Shown: piece by piece, positions 49,374 through 62,810 of the stretch
Position numbering within the stretch: the stretch's first letter is position 1
How the letters are laid out: each line of letters begins with the position of its first letter
Origin: an uncultured Pelagibacteraceae bacterium
GTDB taxonomy: Bacteria > Pseudomonadota > Alphaproteobacteria > Pelagibacterales > Pelagibacteraceae
Assembly (NCBI GenBank): GCA_902628275.1
Contig: CACOMI010000001.1
Location: 87,226 to 151,225, forward strand
DNA: 64,000 nucleotides
Reading direction: 5' to 3'
Position numbers and translations under genes: made by a program
Notes under the pieces: generated by a model
Database searches by the model: none
What the model saw: only the letters and a program-made list of their open reading frames with translations
What the model was told of the DNA's origin: nothing

Positions 49374-51329
49374 ATGAAATATCCGATTCTTGTACCAAAT
49401 ATTTTTAATCATCCATTTACTTATGAAAGTAGTTTAAATCTTAAAGTTGGTGATTATGTAGTGGTACCTTTTGGAAAATCAAAAATTACTGGTGTTGTTT
49501 GGGACGAATTTGAAAAAAATAATAATAAAAATTTTAAGACTAAAAATGTAATCAAGAAATTAGATGTTACTCCGTTAAAAAAAAATACAATAAATTTTTT
49601 AAATTGGTTTGCAGAATATAATCTTATCCCAAAGGGTATGGCATTAAAGTTAGTATTCTTAAGTAATAATGCGGTAGAGAACAAAGAAACTCAACTTTAT
49701 CAAGTATTTGATAGTAAGATTAAACAAAACTTAATCAAGCTATCTAGTGATCAAAATAAATCTCTAAAAAAAATGAGTGTTTCAAATAAAAAATTTAGAG
49801 TTCATGTTTTGCAAGGCACAACTGGATCAGGAAAAACTTTAGTTTATTTTGAAGCATTAAAACCACTGATAGAGAAGGGTTTTCAAGGATTAATTTTATT
49901 ACCAGAAATAGGTCTAACCAGTCAGTTTGAACAAAAATTTATAGAATATTTTGGTTTCAAACCTGCGGTTTGGCATTCAGGTATTTCAAAAAAAAAGAAA
50001 GAATTAATTTGGAGTGGTGTTTCTAACGGTAAAATAAAAATAATTATTGGTGCAAGGTCTTCATTATTTTTACCATTTAAAAAATTAGGAATGATAATTG
50101 TTGATGAGGAACATGATCAATCATTTAAACAAGATGAAGGTATAACCTATAATGCTCGTGATATGGCAATCTCTAGAGCATCTTTTGAAAACGTTCCAAT
50201 CAATTTGATTACTGCTGTCCCTTCTATAGAAACTTTTGAAAATATTAAAAAAGGTAAATACGAGGTTTCTAGATTAAATGAAAGATATCAAAACGCAGCA
50301 TTACCCAATTATGAAATTATTAATTTAAATAATACAAAACTTGAAAAACAGTCATGGCTATCAAATAAAATTATTGAAAAAGTTAATTTACATTTGGAAA
50401 AAAAAGATCAGGTTTTGTTTTTTTTAAATAGAAGAGGTTTTTCTCCAAATGCTTTATGTAATAAGTGTTTTACAAGTTTTACATGTCCAAATTGTAGTAT
50501 CAATCTAGTTTATCATAAAAATAAAAATAACTTGTTATGCCATTACTGTGGATACAAATCTAATCTTAAAAGAAATTGTACAAAAGAAGGTAATTGTGAA
50601 TTTATTTTTAGTGGTCCTGGTGTTGAGAGAATTTCAGAAGAGGTAAAAAGAAAATTTCCTGGAAAAAAAATAGAGATTTTTTCAAGTGACACAATGAATA
50701 AAAAAGATTCTAAAGAAAAAATAGATAAAATTATAAATAATGAAACACATATTTTAGTTGGAACCCAATTAATTTCAAAAGGTTTTCATTTTCCAAGCTT
50801 AAATTGCATTGTAGTTGTTGATATTGATCTTTCGTCTCAAGGACATGATTTAAGAGGTGCAGAAAAAAATTTACAGCTTTATCATCAACTTTCAGGACGT
50901 GCAGGAAGAACAGGAAAGCCAGCAACCGTATATTTTCAAACTTATGAAAATAATACTAAGATGATTTCAGAAATTACAAGTAAAAATCCAGATATTTTTT
51001 TAGAAAGAGAACTGGAGATAAGAAAAAAAAATAAATTACCTCCATTTCAAAGGTTTATTTCTTTAATCTTAACGGGAGATAATGAAATTAAATTAGAAAA
51101 AGAAGCTATTAATTTTAAAAATTTTATTGAAAACAAAATAGAAGGAAAAATATTAGGGCCAGTGAATGCTCCATTGTTTAGATTAAAGAGAAAATTTAGA
51201 ATTAGATTTTTAATTAGAGGCTTAAAATCTATGAAACTACAAAGCTCTCTTGCAAAAATTATTCCAAAATATAAATTTTCTTCCGGAATAAAACTTTCAG
51301 TTGATGTTGACCCAATTAACTTCAATTAA
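49374..51329 (+). CDS. priA: Primosomal replication protein PriA (DNA helicase)
   Basis: Helicase that restarts stalled replication forks, 651 residues, shorter than E. coli PriA (732). The N-terminal fork-binding part (YVVVPFGKSKITGVVW) precedes Walker A GTTGSGKT (148-155) and DEEH (244-247). Eight cysteines between about 362 and 408 (CNKC, CPNC, CHYC and two more) form the two zinc sites. The C-terminal helicase lobe has GTQLISKGFHFP and SGRAGRTGKPA. It lies between lpdA and atpH, a common alphaproteobacterial position. Confidence 0.95.
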   Translation: MKYPILVPNIFNHPFTYESSLNLKVGDYVVVPFGKSKITGVVWDEFEKNNNKNFKTKNVIKKLDVTPLKKNTINFLNWFAEYNLIPKGMALKLVFLSNNAVENKETQLYQVFDSKIKQNLIKLSSDQNKSLKKMSVSNKKFRVHVLQGTTGSGKTLVYFEALKPLIEKGFQGLILLPEIGLTSQFEQKFIEYFGFKPAVWHSGISKKKKELIWSGVSNGKIKIIIGARSSLFLPFKKLGMIIVDEEHDQSFKQDEGITYNARDMAISRASFENVPINLITAVPSIETFENIKKGKYEVSRLNERYQNAALPNYEIINLNNTKLEKQSWLSNKIIEKVNLHLEKKDQVLFFLNRRGFSPNALCNKCFTSFTCPNCSINLVYHKNKNNLLCHYCGYKSNLKRNCTKEGNCEFIFSGPGVERISEEVKRKFPGKKIEIFSSDTMNKKDSKEKIDKIINNETHILVGTQLISKGFHFPSLNCIVVVDIDLSSQGHDLRGAEKNLQLYHQLSGRAGRTGKPATVYFQTYENNTKMISEITSKNPDIFLERELEIRKKNKLPPFQRFISLILTGDNEIKLEKEAINFKNFIENKIEGKILGPVNAPLFRLKRKFRIRFLIRGLKSMKLQSSLAKIIPKYKFSSGIKLSVDVDPINFN

Positions 51330-51437
51330 CCGCAAAAAAGAGGCCTTTTTTACGAATCCGCTACTTGAAGACATAAGGGTCATATGTTATTTAGGGCGTG
51401 ATTTTTAAATAATCTTCAACATTATAGAGGAACCAAG
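51330..51437 (+). promoter_or_regulatory. Leader region of the F1 ATP synthase operon
   Basis: A 108-bp gap, long for this DNA. It holds an inverted repeat TTGAAGA (51365-51371) and TCTTCAA (51413-51419) separated by 41 nt, and a Shine-Dalgarno AGAGGA (51425-51430) seven bases before a TTG start. A weak TTGAAG-17-TATTTA promoter match is present. An A-rich/T-rich stretch near 51335-51352 has AGGCCT at its centre, leaving no good loop for a terminator. Confidence 0.4.
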
Positions 51438-51995
51438 TTGAGTAAAGACACCGGATTTTCAATGACTTCAGCTGAAAGGTATTCTCTTGCGCTTTTTGAA
51501 CTTTCAGAAGAAAACAATCTTTTAAGTCAGATCGAAGACCAGTCTGCATCTATTCTTAATTTAATTGAGCAAAGTGAAGATTTTTCTAATTTGATTAAAG
51601 ATCCAACTACAAGCCAAGAAGATTTACTAAAAGTAATGAATACAATTTCTGAAAATAATAAATTTGAGTCTTTATTTAAAAATTTTTTAAGTTTTTTAAT
51701 TCAAAAAAGACGTTTCTTCTTTATTGAACGTATCCTTAAAAGCTTTATTGAGATTTGTTCAAGAAAAAGAGGTGAACTTAAAGCAGAATTAAAATCAGCA
51801 AAAGAATTATCTAATGAAGAAATTGCAAAAATTACAGAGGAGTTAACAAAAAATTTTAGCTCAAAAATAAAATTAAACTACAAACATGATAAAAGTTTAA
51901 TAGGAGGTTTGGTAGTACAGGTAGGAAGTACTATGGTCGATACCTCAATTAAAAATAAATTACAACAAATTGAAAATAGAATGATAGAGGCATAA
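51438..51995 (+). CDS. atpH: ATP synthase F1 delta subunit
   Basis: Peripheral-stalk subunit linking F1 to the b subunits, 185 residues. A TTG start at 51438 is favoured by AGAGGA seven bases upstream; an in-frame ATG nine codons downstream (MTSAERYSLALFEL) is the alternative. The helical N-terminal domain and the C-terminal DKSLIGGLVVQVGSTMVDTS are characteristic. It abuts atpA. Fo genes are not in this window, so F1 and Fo are separate operons. Confidence 0.95.
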   Translation: MSKDTGFSMTSAERYSLALFELSEENNLLSQIEDQSASILNLIEQSEDFSNLIKDPTTSQEDLLKVMNTISENNKFESLFKNFLSFLIQKRRFFFIERILKSFIEICSRKRGELKAELKSAKELSNEEIAKITEELTKNFSSKIKLNYKHDKSLIGGLVVQVGSTMVDTSIKNKLQQIENRMIEA

Positions 51996-53531
51996 ATGGA
52001 AATAAATCCTTCAGAAGTTACAAAAATATTAAAAGAACAGATTAAAAATTTTGGTGATAAAGCAGAAGTCACAGAAGTTGGTCAAGTTTTATCAGTCGGA
52101 GATGGTATTGCTAGGATTTATGGTTTGGATAATGTTCAAGCTGGTGAAATGGTAGAGTTTGCAGATGGTTCAAAAGGTATGGCTCTTAACTTAGAAAGTG
52201 AAAATGTTGGCGTTGTAATTTTTGGTGATGACAGAAATGTTAAAGAAGGGGATGTAGTAAAAAGAACTGGCAATATTGTTGATACTCCAGTTGGAAAAGA
52301 ATTATTAGGAAGAGTAGTGGATGGTTTAGGAAATCCTATTGATGGAAAAGGACCATTAGATAAAGGAATTAAAAAAAGCAGGGTTGAAGTTAAAGCACCT
52401 GGTATTATTCCACGACAATCAGTAAGTGAACCAATGCAAACTGGTCTTAAATCAATTGATAGCCTAGTTCCGATTGGAAGAGGACAAAGGGAATTAATTA
52501 TTGGTGATAGACAAACTGGTAAAACTGCAGTTGCAGTAGATGCAATTATAAATCAAAAAAAAATCAATGAATCTGGTGACGAAAAACAAAAACTGTATTG
52601 TATATACGTTGCAGTTGGACAAAAAAGATCAACAGTAAGACAAATTCAAAAAACATTAGAAGAAGCTGGAGCTATGGAGTATACAACAATCGTTGCTGCT
52701 ACTGCATCTGACTCTGCACCTTTACAATTCTTAGCTCCATACACAGGTTGTACTATGGGTGAGTATTTTAGAGATAATGGAATGCATGCGTTAATAATTT
52801 ATGATGATTTGTCTAAACAAGCAGTTGCTTATAGACAAATGTCATTGCTATTAAGAAGACCCCCAGGACGTGAGGCTTATCCTGGAGATGTATTTTATCT
52901 TCATAGTAGATTACTTGAAAGGGCAGCTAAATTAAGCGATGAACATGGTGGTGGATCACTTACAGCACTACCAATTATTGAAACACAAGGTGGTGACGTA
53001 TCCGCGTTCATTCCAACTAACGTTATTTCAATTACAGACGGGCAAATTTTCCTTGAAACAGAACTATTTAACCAAGGTATAAGACCTGCAATTAACGTAG
53101 GTTTATCAGTGTCTAGGGTTGGTTCGTCAGCTCAAACAAAAGCAATGAAAAAAGTTTCTGGTTCAATGAAGTTAGAGCTAGCACAATACAGAGAAATGGC
53201 AGCTTTTGCTCAATTTGGATCTGATTTAGATGCATCTACTCAGCAACTATTGAATAGAGGCGCTAAACTAACTGAACTTTTAAAACAAAAACAATATTCA
53301 CCCATGACTGTTGCAGAACAAGTTATTTCAGTATTTTGTGGAGTAAAAGGTTATCTGGATGATATTGATTTAAAAGACGTTGCTAAATTCGAGGGCAAGA
53401 TTATTGAAAAATGTAAATCAGATAAGCCTGAAATTATCGAGTCAATTTTAAGTTCAGGAAAACTTGAGGAAGATAAAGAAAAATTACTTGTTGAGGTAAT
53501 CACTCAATTAAAAGGAAATTTTAAATCTTAA
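51996..53531 (+). CDS. atpA: ATP synthase F1 alpha subunit
   Basis: Non-catalytic nucleotide-binding subunit of F1, 511 residues. It has Walker A GDRQTGKT (170-177), [34 protein letters not shown], and the arginine-finger region [11 protein letters not shown]-like sequence [17 protein letters not shown]. Length and motifs are standard. It lies between atpH and atpG with gaps of 0 and 6 bp. Confidence 0.98.
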   Translation: MEINPSEVTKILKEQIKNFGDKAEVTEVGQVLSVGDGIARIYGLDNVQAGEMVEFADGSKGMALNLESENVGVVIFGDDRNVKEGDVVKRTGNIVDTPVGKELLGRVVDGLGNPIDGKGPLDKGIKKSRVEVKAPGIIPRQSVSEPMQTGLKSIDSLVPIGRGQRELIIGDRQTGKTAVAVDAIINQKKINESGDEKQKLYCIYVAVGQKRSTVRQIQKTLEEAGAMEYTTIVAATASDSAPLQFLAPYTGCTMGEYFRDNGMHALIIYDDLSKQAVAYRQMSLLLRRPPGREAYPGDVFYLHSRLLERAAKLSDEHGGGSLTALPIIETQGGDVSAFIPTNVISITDGQIFLETELFNQGIRPAINVGLSVSRVGSSAQTKAMKKVSGSMKLELAQYREMAAFAQFGSDLDASTQQLLNRGAKLTELLKQKQYSPMTVAEQVISVFCGVKGYLDDIDLKDVAKFEGKIIEKCKSDKPEIIESILSSGKLEEDKEKLLVEVITQLKGNFKS

Positions 53532-53537
53532 TAATTT

Positions 53538-55830
<2,293 letters not shown>

Positions 55831-55831
<1 letters not shown>

Positions 55832-56223
55832 TGAGCGAAGAGTTTAAAGTTGAAATAGTAAATCCTGAAAAATCTTTTTTAGTAAAAGATGATGTTTCAG
55901 AAGTTGTGGTTCCTGCTTTTGAAGGAGAGATGGGAATATTGAAGGATCATATTTCTATTATTTCCTTTTTGAAACCTGGGATAATTAAGATTTTATCAAA
56001 ATCAGGTGATGAAAATTACTATATTGAAGATGGGATTGTTGAGTTTAAAAATAACAATCTATCTATTTTAACAAGTACAATTTTTAATCTTGCTGATATG
56101 GATAAATCAAAGCAACAAGATTTACTTAAACAGGCAGAAGTAGAGGCTAATAGAACTGATATAAATGATCAATCTAAGTACTTAGCAGATCAAAAAGTTG
56201 AAGTTTTAAAAACTTTAAATTAA
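55831..56223 (+). CDS. atpC: ATP synthase F1 epsilon subunit
   Basis: Central-stalk subunit and ATPase regulator, 130 residues. The beta-sandwich domain is recognisable from FKVEIVNPEKSFLVKDD, VPAFEGEMGILKDHISII and YYIEDGIVEFKNN. The C-terminal helical part is short compared with E. coli, so its inhibitory role may be weaker, which is inference. The stop overlaps the convergent rppH stop by 9 bp, with no terminator between them. Confidence 0.95.
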
Positions 56224-56688
56224 TTTTTTTACTTTTTCTTTAAGTTCTTTGTAAACATGATGTTTAAAATCAACAACAACATCAGTAATTAAATCTAAGT
56301 CAATCCACTTCCAATCTAAAAATTCTGGATTAGATGTGTTAATATTTATCTCATTGTCGTTTCCAATAAATCGCATTAAAAACCATTTTTGCTTTTGACC
56401 TTTGTACTTACCTTTCCAAATGATACCTAGTAATCTATCAGGTAAATCATAGGTTAATGTACCATCTATCTCTTTTATAAGTTCTACGCTTTTGATGCTT
56501 GTTTCTTCCTCTAGTTCTCTAAATGCAGCTTTTAAATTATCTTCGCCTTCATCAACACCACCCTGAGGCATTTGCCAAAAATTTTTGGGATTATCAATTC
56601 TTTTTGCAACGAATACTTTATTTTGGTTATTTAATAAAACTATTCCGACCCCACTTCTCAGTGGCAAATCTTTAAAATTTTTATTCAT
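56215..56688 (-). CDS. rppH: RNA pyrophosphohydrolase (Nudix)
   Basis: Removes pyrophosphate from mRNA 5' ends and triggers decay, 157 residues. The Nudix box spans about 43-65: GGVDEGE, then RELEEETSI, with the usual late glycine replaced by serine. VGIVLLNNQNKVFVAKR and the WQMPQGG lead-in are typical of RppH. It lies one base after the ctpA stop on the minus strand, convergent with atpC. Confidence 0.93.
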   Translation of the reverse strand: MNKNFKDLPLRSGVGIVLLNNQNKVFVAKRIDNPKNFWQMPQGGVDEGEDNLKAAFRELEEETSIKSVELIKEIDGTLTYDLPDRLLGIIWKGKYKGQKQKWFLMRFIGNDNEININTSNPEFLDWKWIDLDLITDVVVDFKHHVYKELKEKVKKLI

Positions 56689-56689
56689 A

Positions 56690-57829
56690 TTATCCGTTAA
56701 GTAACTTAATAGCGTAGTTTAATTGATTATCAGTATCAGTTTTTATTCTAAAATCATCACCCTCTTCATTTACTTCAATATCTGGTCTAACACCTACTTC
56801 AGAAATTGATTTTCCAGAAGGAAGATAATATTTTGCAACAGTTAATCTGATAGCTCCACGATTTTTTAGAGGAATAATTGATTGGACCGAACCTTTACCA
56901 AAGCTATTTTCACCAATAATAATTGCTCTTTTGTGATCTTTTAAAGCTCCAGCCACAATTTCAGATGCAGATGCTGAACCATAATTAATTAAAACCAATA
57001 ATGTTTTTCCGTCAGTAATATCTCCTTTTTTTGCAAACCATTTTCTATTTTCAGATTTTTTTCTGCTTTTTGTTGAAACTATTTCACCATTTTCTAGAAA
57101 AAAATCTGAGATTTTTATTGCTTGAGATAAAAGACCTCCAGGATTATTTCTTAAATCTAAAATAAATGAATTTAAGTTTTTATTTTTTTTAAGTTTTTTA
57201 ATTTGTTTTTCTATTTGATCACTGCTGTTATCATTAAATGAAGTAAGCCTGAGGTATCCTATACTTTCATCTATAATTTCAGATTTAACAGATTGAATCT
57301 GAATAACTTCTCTTATGATATTAAATGTTAATGCCTTTTTTTCACCTCTTCGTCTTACTGTTAACTCTATTCCAGAACCTACAGGTCCTCTCATTAAATC
57401 AACAGCTTCACTTAATGATTTTCCTTGAACCTGAACATCATTTATTTTGACTATGTAATCACCAGCTTTTAATCCAGCTCTAGATGCAGGTGTATCATCT
57501 ATTGGTGAAATTACTTTTACCACACCAGCCTCCATGCTAACCTCAATTCCTAATCCACCAAACTTACCACTGGTTTCTGTTTGCATTTCATCAAATATTT
57601 TAGGTGACATGTAGGACGAATAAGGATCTAAAGATTGCAAAAGTCCATTGATTGCAGAATCCATACTTTCAGATTGGTTGAACTCATCGACATATTCTTT
57701 ATTAATTTTTTCTAAAACCTCACCGAAGAGATCAATTTTTTTATAAATATCAATTTCAGCTGAAATAACTGTTTTACTTAATAAAAAAATAGAAAAAAAA
57801 ATTAATAATAAAAATTTAAATTTTTTCAT
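56690..57829 (-). CDS. ctpA: C-terminal processing peptidase (S41 family)
   Basis: Periplasmic serine protease, 379 residues from ATG 57829 (MKKFKFLLLIFF), which gives a signal peptide with cleavage near VISA (21-24). A PDZ domain (about 88-160, LKAGDYIVKINDVQV) precedes the S41 domain with predicted Ser287 in GSASASE and Lys312 in FGKGSVQ. A longer frame beginning upstream lies inside rsfS and was rejected. The ATG overlaps the rsfS stop as ATGA. Confidence 0.95.
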   Translation of the reverse strand: MKKFKFLLLIFFSIFLLSKTVISAEIDIYKKIDLFGEVLEKINKEYVDEFNQSESMDSAINGLLQSLDPYSSYMSPKIFDEMQTETSGKFGGLGIEVSMEAGVVKVISPIDDTPASRAGLKAGDYIVKINDVQVQGKSLSEAVDLMRGPVGSGIELTVRRRGEKKALTFNIIREVIQIQSVKSEIIDESIGYLRLTSFNDNSSDQIEKQIKKLKKNKNLNSFILDLRNNPGGLLSQAIKISDFFLENGEIVSTKSRKKSENRKWFAKKGDITDGKTLLVLINYGSASASEIVAGALKDHKRAIIIGENSFGKGSVQSIIPLKNRGAIRLTVAKYYLPSGKSISEVGVRPDIEVNEEGDDFRIKTDTDNQLNYAIKLLNG

Positions 57830-58176
57830 ATAATCAATTTTTCTTTTGGAATTAGCTCTGACCAAATTTTCTCTAATTCATAAAATTTTCTTTTTTCTGG
57901 GTGAAAAATATGAACAATTAAATCAATTCCATCAACAAGTTTCCATTCTCCACTTTCTTTACCTTCAATTTTTGAGTTTTTTACACCATTATTTTTAAGT
58001 TTCTCTAAAACTTGTTCTGATAAGGATTGGATATGTCTAGATGAAGTTCCACTTGCTATGATCATGTAATCTGCCATTGAACTTTTGTCTTTAAGATCAA
58101 TAGTCACAATGTCTTGAGCTTTATTGAGATCTAGTGTGTTAATTACAATTTCTTTTAAGTCTGAAATTTTGTCCAT
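57826..58176 (-). CDS. rsfS: Ribosomal silencing factor RsfS
   Basis: Binds L14 of the 50S subunit and blocks subunit joining in starvation, 116 residues. Conserved features are the DIVTIDLKDKSSMADYMIIASGTSSRH-type core (AQDIVTIDLKDKS, then MIIASGTSSRH) and GEWKLVDGIDLIVHIF. It lies between nadD and ctpA. rlmH, which usually follows rsfS, is missing. The stop overlaps the ctpA start by four bases. Confidence 0.94.
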   Translation of the reverse strand: MDKISDLKEIVINTLDLNKAQDIVTIDLKDKSSMADYMIIASGTSSRHIQSLSEQVLEKLKNNGVKNSKIEGKESGEWKLVDGIDLIVHIFHPEKRKFYELEKIWSELIPKEKLII

Positions 58177-58193
58177 TAATTGATTTTAGATTA

Positions 58194-58736
58194 TCAAATT
58201 TTTCTTAATTGAGAAGATGAAATGTTGACTTTATTAAACTCAATAAACTCTAGATTGGCTTTACTAAGTTGCTTAAATGTCTTTGATTTTAACGAATTTT
58301 TTTTGTACCCATGTCGGTCAAAAACTAGAATATTACATTTTTGTGAAATTAATTTATATCTATACCATTTATGAAAATTAATAAGGTTATCGGCACCCAT
58401 TAAAAAATAAATTTCAATGCTTTTATCTTTTTTTAAATGATTGATTAAATCTATAGTTTTATTTGATTTAATAATTTTTTCATAAAATTTAACCTTAATA
58501 AACGAATTTGTACCAATTATTTTTTTACAAAATTTAATTCTGTCAGCAACAGATGTCTTGCTCTCTATTTTAAACGGATTTTTTTTTGTAATTGCCCAAA
58601 CAACTTTTTTGAGTTTAAATCTTTTTTTTGCTTCCTTAGAAATTGCTAAATGTCCTTTGTGAGCAGGATCAAACGATCCACCTAATACACCAATTTTTAT
58701 TTTTGTGTTATTCAATTTAATTTCTAATTTTACCAT
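58194..58736 (-). CDS. nadD: Nicotinate-nucleotide adenylyltransferase, short C-terminus
   Basis: Forms nicotinate adenine dinucleotide in NAD synthesis; about 180 residues from ATG 58736, or 185 from ATG 58751, which would overlap proA by 35 bp. The nucleotidyltransferase motif GGSFDPAHKGH and FLMGADNLINFHKW are clear. The protein ends right after the ISSSQLRKI motif, so it lacks roughly the last 15-20 residues seen in most NadD proteins. It lies between proA and rsfS. Confidence 0.92.
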   Translation of the reverse strand: MVKLEIKLNNTKIKIGVLGGSFDPAHKGHLAISKEAKKRFKLKKVVWAITKKNPFKIESKTSVADRIKFCKKIIGTNSFIKVKFYEKIIKSNKTIDLINHLKKDKSIEIYFLMGADNLINFHKWYRYKLISQKCNILVFDRHGYKKNSLKSKTFKQLSKANLEFIEFNKVNISSSQLRKI

Positions 58737-59967
58737 TACTAGTGATTTCATATTTATATGAAATCAATTGATTTAAACCTACAGGACCTCTTGGTGGCAG
58801 TGTATTAGTAGAAATTCCAACTTCTCCACCAAATCCAAATTCACCACCATCAGAAAATTGAGTTGAGGTATTATGCATTGCAATTGAGCTTTTAACATTT
58901 TTTAGGAAATATTTTGCTGTCTTTTTATTTTTTGTAATGATGGAGTCAGTGTGCATAGTTCCGTATTTGTTAATATGCTTAATTGCCTCTTCAGAATTTT
59001 TAACAACTTTAACAGATACAATTGATGACAAATATTCAGTTGACCAATCTTTTTCTTTCGCAGGATATACTTGACCATTGTAATAACTTTTTAAAATTTT
59101 ATCGCCAATTATTTTACAACCACTATTTTCAAGTTGCTGCAAAATAGGATTACTAAATTTTTTGACTATATTTTTATGAATAAGAATAGTTTCAGTCGCA
59201 CCACAAATACTTGTATTTCTTAATTTAGCGTTATAGACAACTTCTTTAGCCATTTTTAATTCTGCATCTTTATCTATATAAGTATGACAAAGCCCTTCTA
59301 AGTGCCCAATTATGGGTACTTTGGATAATTCTAAAACTTTTTTAACTAAATTTTTTCCACCACGAGGTATGATAACATCGATATATTTTTTCATCTTAGA
59401 AAGCATAATATCTACAATCTTCCTTTGTTTTGAATCGATAAATTGTATAAAGTTTTCATCAACTTTATTTTTTTTAAGTGCTTTTCTAAACAACTTAGCT
59501 AAAGCTTTATTTGAATTTATGGCCTCAGAGCCTCCTTTCAAAATCACTACATTTCCAGATTTAAAACAAAGACTAGCAACATCTGAAGTTACATTTGGTC
59601 TACTTTCATAAATAACCCCAATAACTCCAATTGGTATTGACACTCTTTTAATATTCAAACCATTTGGTCTTTTCCATTTTTCTAAAGTGCTATCTATAGG
59701 GTCCCTTAATTTAGCTATTTTTAAAATAGAATTTATAATTCCATCTAATTTATTTTCATTTAAATGAAGCCTCTTGATTAAGTTCTCTTTTAACCCTTTT
59801 TTTCTTGCGTAATTAATATCTTTTAAATTTTGATTAATAATAAATTTTTTTTCATTCTTAATTAATTTCGCGTAATCATTTAAGACTTTATTTTTTACTT
59901 CAGTTGTAACTTTATACTCACTAGTTTTTCGAGCTTTTATTCCAATTAAATTCATATATTTAATCAT
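58717..59967 (-). CDS. proA: Glutamate-5-semialdehyde dehydrogenase (gamma-glutamyl phosphate reductase)
   Basis: Second step of proline synthesis, 416 residues from ATG 59967, directly after the proB stop; ATG 59955 (MNLIGIKARKTS) is the alternative. It has VIYESRPNVTSDVASLCFKSGN (from about 117), the active-site region NTSICGATETILIH, and the C-terminal GEFGFGGEVGISTN and RGPVGLNQL. It forms the proline pathway with proB and overlaps nadD by 20 bp. Confidence 0.96.
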   Translation of the reverse strand: MIKYMNLIGIKARKTSEYKVTTEVKNKVLNDYAKLIKNEKKFIINQNLKDINYARKKGLKENLIKRLHLNENKLDGIINSILKIAKLRDPIDSTLEKWKRPNGLNIKRVSIPIGVIGVIYESRPNVTSDVASLCFKSGNVVILKGGSEAINSNKALAKLFRKALKKNKVDENFIQFIDSKQRKIVDIMLSKMKKYIDVIIPRGGKNLVKKVLELSKVPIIGHLEGLCHTYIDKDAELKMAKEVVYNAKLRNTSICGATETILIHKNIVKKFSNPILQQLENSGCKIIGDKILKSYYNGQVYPAKEKDWSTEYLSSIVSVKVVKNSEEAIKHINKYGTMHTDSIITKNKKTAKYFLKNVKSSIAMHNTSTQFSDGGEFGFGGEVGISTNTLPPRGPVGLNQLISYKYEITSNGKIRN

Positions 59968-62062
<2,095 letters not shown>

Positions 62063-62078
62063 TTAATTGGTTGTACTA

Positions 62079-62333
62079 TTAATTGGGCTTTACAGAAACG
62101 AAAGTTCTATCTGATTTAGATTTTTTGAAGACAACTTTCCCTTTTACAACTGAAAATATCGAATGATCTTTACCCATACCAACGTTTTCACCCGGAAAAA
62201 TCTTAGTTCCTCTTTGTCTAACAATTATGTTTCCAGGAATTACTGTTTCACCACCATATTTTTTTACACCAAGTCTTCTACCGGCACTATCTCGTCCGTT
62301 TCGTGATGATCCACCTGCTTTTTTTGTTGCCAT
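62079..62333 (-). CDS. rpmA: 50S ribosomal protein L27
   Basis: Ribosomal protein near the peptidyl-transferase centre, 84 residues. It starts [20 protein letters not shown], the conserved N-terminus that reaches the tRNA ends, with [19 protein letters not shown] following. Length is standard. It lies 14 bp after rplU and 31 bp before obgE. Confidence 0.97.
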   Translation of the reverse strand: MATKKAGGSSRNGRDSAGRRLGVKKYGGETVIPGNIIVRQRGTKIFPGENVGMGKDHSIFSVVKGKVVFKKSKSDRTFVSVKPN

Positions 62334-62347
62334 AATTTACCTAATAA

Positions 62348-62746
62348 CTATTTGCTTACTGCTTCCTTAACTTCTTCCTTTTTTGAAGTTTTAGAAATTT
62401 TTTCAGCTTCTGATAATACTTTACCATCTTTTGAAAAAATCTTGTTAATTCTTATCATAGAATATTCTTGTCTATGCCCATTTTTTCTTCTTGAATTTTG
62501 TCTTCTTCTTTTTTTAAAAATTAAAATAGTTCTATTTTTGCTATTTTTAATTAAATCAGCTTCTACTTTTGCACCCTCAACATTTGGAGTTCCTATTTCA
62601 ATTGATTTATTATCACCGTATGCCAAAATTTCATTAAACTCTATTTTGGTCTCAGGTTTAGAGTCTGGTAATTTTTCAATCTTTAGAATTTCTCCAGATT
62701 TTACTTTATACTGTTTTCCACCTGTTTTTATTACTGCGTATGACAT
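62348..62746 (-). CDS. rplU: 50S ribosomal protein L21 with basic/acidic tail
   Basis: L21, 132 residues against about 103 in E. coli. The start MSYAVIKTGGKQYKVKSG and the FKKRRRQNSRRKNGHRQ block are diagnostic. The last ~25 residues (SEAEKISKTSKKEEVKEAVSK) form a charged low-complexity tail, recalling the tails of S16 and L19 in this window. A good promoter lies just upstream. Confidence 0.96.
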   Translation of the reverse strand: MSYAVIKTGGKQYKVKSGEILKIEKLPDSKPETKIEFNEILAYGDNKSIEIGTPNVEGAKVEADLIKNSKNRTILIFKKRRRQNSRRKNGHRQEYSMIRINKIFSKDGKVLSEAEKISKTSKKEEVKEAVSK

Positions 62747-62772
62747 AGCATGATTTAATTTAAAGTTACCGC

Positions 62773-62800
62773 AATATAGTTGTAGTCAGCCTTTAGTCAA
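62773..62800 (-). promoter_or_regulatory. Sigma-70-like promoter of rplU-rpmA-obgE
   Basis: On the minus strand TTGACT (62800-62795) and TATATT (62778-62773) are separated by 16 bp, about 27 bp upstream of the rplU ATG. The -35 matches consensus in five of six positions and the -10 in five of six. It lies in the only gap (64 bp) between gloB and rplU. Confidence 0.65.
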
Positions 62801-62810
62801 GCCGAATTAA

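Noticed and set aside
51335-51352. Possible terminator after priA (A-run, AGGCCT, T-run)
   Set aside because: The central AGGCCT is self-complementary and leaves no loop; the remaining pairing is only A-T, so termination is unlikely.
62352-62753. 133-codon plus-strand open frame
   Set aside because: Mirror of rplU on the opposite strand; the hydrophobic look arises from reverse-complemented Lys/Glu codons.
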